Source of the DNA: an uncultured Selenomonadales bacterium
Lineage (GTDB): Bacteria; Bacillota; Negativicutes; Selenomonadales; Selenomonadaceae
DNA: 38,831 nucleotides
Reading direction: 5' to 3'
Assembly: GCA_947167825.1 (NCBI GenBank)
Contig: CAMVJN010000003.1
Span: forward strand, 1 to 38,831
The notes under the pieces were generated by a model that saw only the letters and a program-made list of their open reading frames with translations, was not told the DNA's origin and ran no database searches. Made by a program: the position numbers and the translations under genes. This document shows positions 37,267 through 38,831 of the stretch, one piece after another; the first letter of the stretch is position 1, and each line of letters begins with the position of its first letter.

Positions 37267-37297
37267 ATTATACCCGAGAAAACAAAAAATGTGACAA
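37267..37297 (-). promoter_or_regulatory. Promoter-like element b (upstream of the 69-aa gene)
   Basis: Minus strand TTGTCA-N19-TATAAT with CGGG before TATAAT. Confidence 0.65.
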
Positions 37298-37375
37298 AAA
37301 AAATAATTTTTTCTCTTAGCCGCCCATTATGCTGACAACAGGCACATATTGAACGAAACACAAGGGAATAATACT

Positions 37376-37504
37376 AATCGCAGTTAGGATTTTTAAATCC
37401 TTACTGCGATTGCATGAGACGTCAGACGCGCTTTAGCGCGGCTGTAGCCTGCGAAGCAGGCGCATCTCAGGTCAAAATTTTATTTAAAATTTTGGTCTGA
37501 GATG
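37376..37504. repeat. Compound palindromic element (four consecutive hairpins)
   Basis: 37376-37411 AATCGCAGTTAGGATTT-tt-AAATCCTTACTGCGATT; 37427-37440 CGCGCT-tt-AGCGCG; 37447-37461 GCCTGC-gaa-GCAGGC; 37463-37504 CATCTCAGGTCAAAATTTTA-tt-TAAAATTTTGGTCTGAGATG. Confidence 0.75.
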
Positions 37505-37573
37505 AGTATAAGAATGTGATGCTATGATACCATTGCCATAGCCTCCTGCAAAAACCACGGCAAGGAAGCATAG

Positions 37574-37602
37574 AAAAGCCCCCGCGCTATGCGGGGGCTT
37601 TT
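37574..37602 (-). terminator. Terminator downstream of the 197-aa leader-containing gene
   Basis: AAAAGCCCCCGC-gctat-GCGGGGGCTTTT directly after the stop at 37611. Confidence 0.9.
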
Positions 37603-37610
37603 CCATAGTA

Positions 37611-38204
37611 TCAGGCGTGGTTGCCCGATATATCATTGTATACCTCCCTTACACCGTCGGCCTCCCTTTTCATCCCATGATGTTCCAGAAACTGCGCTCC
37701 AAGATCGACAGTTAACCCCATCATGTCGTCGAACAGCGGCACTGTCATCGTGGTAATGGCGTAGACAACCTTGCGTGGGTCATTGTCACCGTTTTTGACC
37801 ATTTTGACGAGTCTGATGCCGGCTTTTACCGACTTGACGGGAACTGACACGCATTTCACAACGCTCGTCCCGAGGAAAGTTAACGCATTCTTGGTTGCCT
37901 TGCCCCAATCGAACGCTCCGCCTGCCACCTGATCCAAGTCTTCGTCTGAAAGTTTGGACGCGTACAAGCGCACATATTCCTCCTCCGTGAAGGGAAGCCC
38001 TTCTTCCTCCGCCAGCGGCCGGAGAACCGTCGCAAACATCTCGTTGGCCCATGCAATCTGCTCCTCCTCGGGAGCCGTTTCCTCCGGCTCCGGATGTGCC
38101 GCGCGGAACGCATCGTCCGCAGCTTCCAGTTTCGCCGAAAGCACTTCATCCACCATAGCCTTTCCGAAGAATTTTGTTACGTTGTTCTGTTCCAAGTTTG
38201 CCAT
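37611..38204 (-). CDS. Nif11-like / double-glycine leader-containing protein (putative RiPP or bacteriocin-like precursor)
   Basis: 197 aa: LRPLAEEEGLPFTEEEYVRLYASKLSDEDLDQVAGG followed by about 100 aa AFDWGKATKNALTFLGTSVVKCVSVPVKSVKAGIRLVKMVK...; GGAGAG RBS, own promoter and terminator. Confidence 0.75.
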   Translation of the reverse strand: MANLEQNNVTKFFGKAMVDEVLSAKLEAADDAFRAAHPEPEETAPEEEQIAWANEMFATVLRPLAEEEGLPFTEEEYVRLYASKLSDEDLDQVAGGAFDWGKATKNALTFLGTSVVKCVSVPVKSVKAGIRLVKMVKNGDNDPRKVVYAITTMTVPLFDDMMGLTVDLGAQFLEHHGMKREADGVREVYNDISGNHA

Positions 38205-38252
38205 GATGCATCTCTCCTTTTTTTGATTTGGCTTTCATTTTGTTTTCTGTCT

Positions 38253-38300
38253 TATATACCCGCGAGCGGGAAAATAGTGACAGGATTTTTTGAAAAAATT
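38253..38300 (-). promoter_or_regulatory. Promoter-like element a (upstream of the 197-aa gene)
   Basis: Minus strand CTGTCA-N19-TATATA with CGCGGG before TATATA, about 50 nt upstream of the ATG at 38204. Confidence 0.65.
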
Positions 38301-38403
38301 TCGTTTTTTCTTTTTATGAAAGAACCTGCCCCAAAACCGAGAACAGGTTCAGCAACGGGGCACTGGGATTTTGGGTCAAGCAAAGGACGGGCAATCCTTT
38401 GTG

Positions 38404-38781
38404 TTAAACGCTTTCGATGGAAGCCACGCAACCCGGACGGATCGTGATGTGGTAGATGCGGAAGAGGTCCAGGCCGTACCAGAATTCCTCGTCGCCGTTT
38501 TCATAGACGACCTTGATGTCCCAATACTGCACATTGTCCTTCGCGTCAAAATAGAGGAAAATTTCCTGCCCAGGACGCAGGACGTTCTTGCCGAGCTCAT
38601 CCTGGTAAAGCCAAGTGTTCTTGCTCGTCGGGCTCAGATAAATCTCGCGGATGACACGGCCCGTGCCGTTCTCCAGCGTGAAGTCCTGGCTGCCCCGGGT
38701 GCCTGCCATGGCGATGCTGGCAATGGCGAGGGTCATGATGAACGCCGCGATGAAAAGACCTGCAAAACGATATTTCTTCAT
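38404..38781 (-). CDS. Small secreted hypothetical protein
   Basis: MKKYRFAGLFIAAFIMTLAIASIAMAG signal peptide, then RGSQDFTLENGTGRVIREIYLSPTSKNTWLYQDELGKNVLRPGQEIFLYFDAKDNVQYWDIKVVYENGDEEFWYGLDLFRI. Confidence 0.75.
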   Translation of the reverse strand: MKKYRFAGLFIAAFIMTLAIASIAMAGTRGSQDFTLENGTGRVIREIYLSPTSKNTWLYQDELGKNVLRPGQEIFLYFDAKDNVQYWDIKVVYENGDEEFWYGLDLFRIYHITIRPGCVASIESV

Positions 38782-38831
38782 GAGTAAATTTACCTCTCTT
38801 TCATATAACATTGAAGCAAACTCCTCTAAGA

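Noticed and set aside
37376-37504. CRISPR array or attenuator
   Set aside because: The hairpins differ in sequence, so there are no direct repeats with spacers; the element lacks a T-tract characteristic of terminators or attenuators.
36910-38282. Interpreting the GGGTAT-containing promoters as sigma-B type, given nearby RsbW/SpoIIE/STAS homologues
   Set aside because: The -10 resembles GGGTAT, but no GTTTAA-like -35 is found 12-15 nt upstream in any of the three; TTGTCA/CTGTCA to TATAAT spacing of 18-19 nt fits a sigma-A-like promoter at least as well, and no sigma gene is present in the window.
1-38831. tRNA, rRNA, IS elements, prophage
   Set aside because: No cloverleaf or rRNA segment, transposase, integrase or phage structural gene was recognised by reading. 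tRNAscan-SE and an ISfinder search would be needed to exclude these formally.

Overview
The window is a gene-dense, GC-rich chromosomal segment. Its content (LPS heptose/core genes alongside Firmicutes-type signals and regulators) fits a diderm Firmicute, probably Negativicutes/Selenomonadales; this is inferred from gene content, no search was run. About 35 protein genes are supported. They form: (i) a minus-strand Rrf2 / polyprenyl synthase / TatA / TatC / UbiD cluster (1-3.3 kb); (ii) a long minus-strand LPS operon headed by a small membrane protein gene and hypF (3.5-16.9 kb); (iii) cstA; (iv) yhcH-purL divergent from an Lrp/aminotransferase pair; (v) an aroQ-pepP-efp operon; (vi) a GGDEF protein; (vii) TrmR / U32 peptidase / acylphosphatase. 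The right end (32.6-38.8 kb) is the most unusual part. A tight three-gene operon encodes a DAACS-family symporter whose N-terminus looks like a degenerate RsbW/SpoIIAB-type GHKL domain, a membrane dCache/HAMP/SpoIIE phosphatase, and a STAS protein. Upstream lie two genes whose products carry an 'LSDE[ED]LD[EQ]VAxxG' leader-peptide motif (one with a true GG site), separated by a multi-hairpin palindromic intergenic element. All three transcription units are preceded by nearly identical promoter-like sequences. No tRNA, rRNA, CRISPR array or intact mobile element was recognised.
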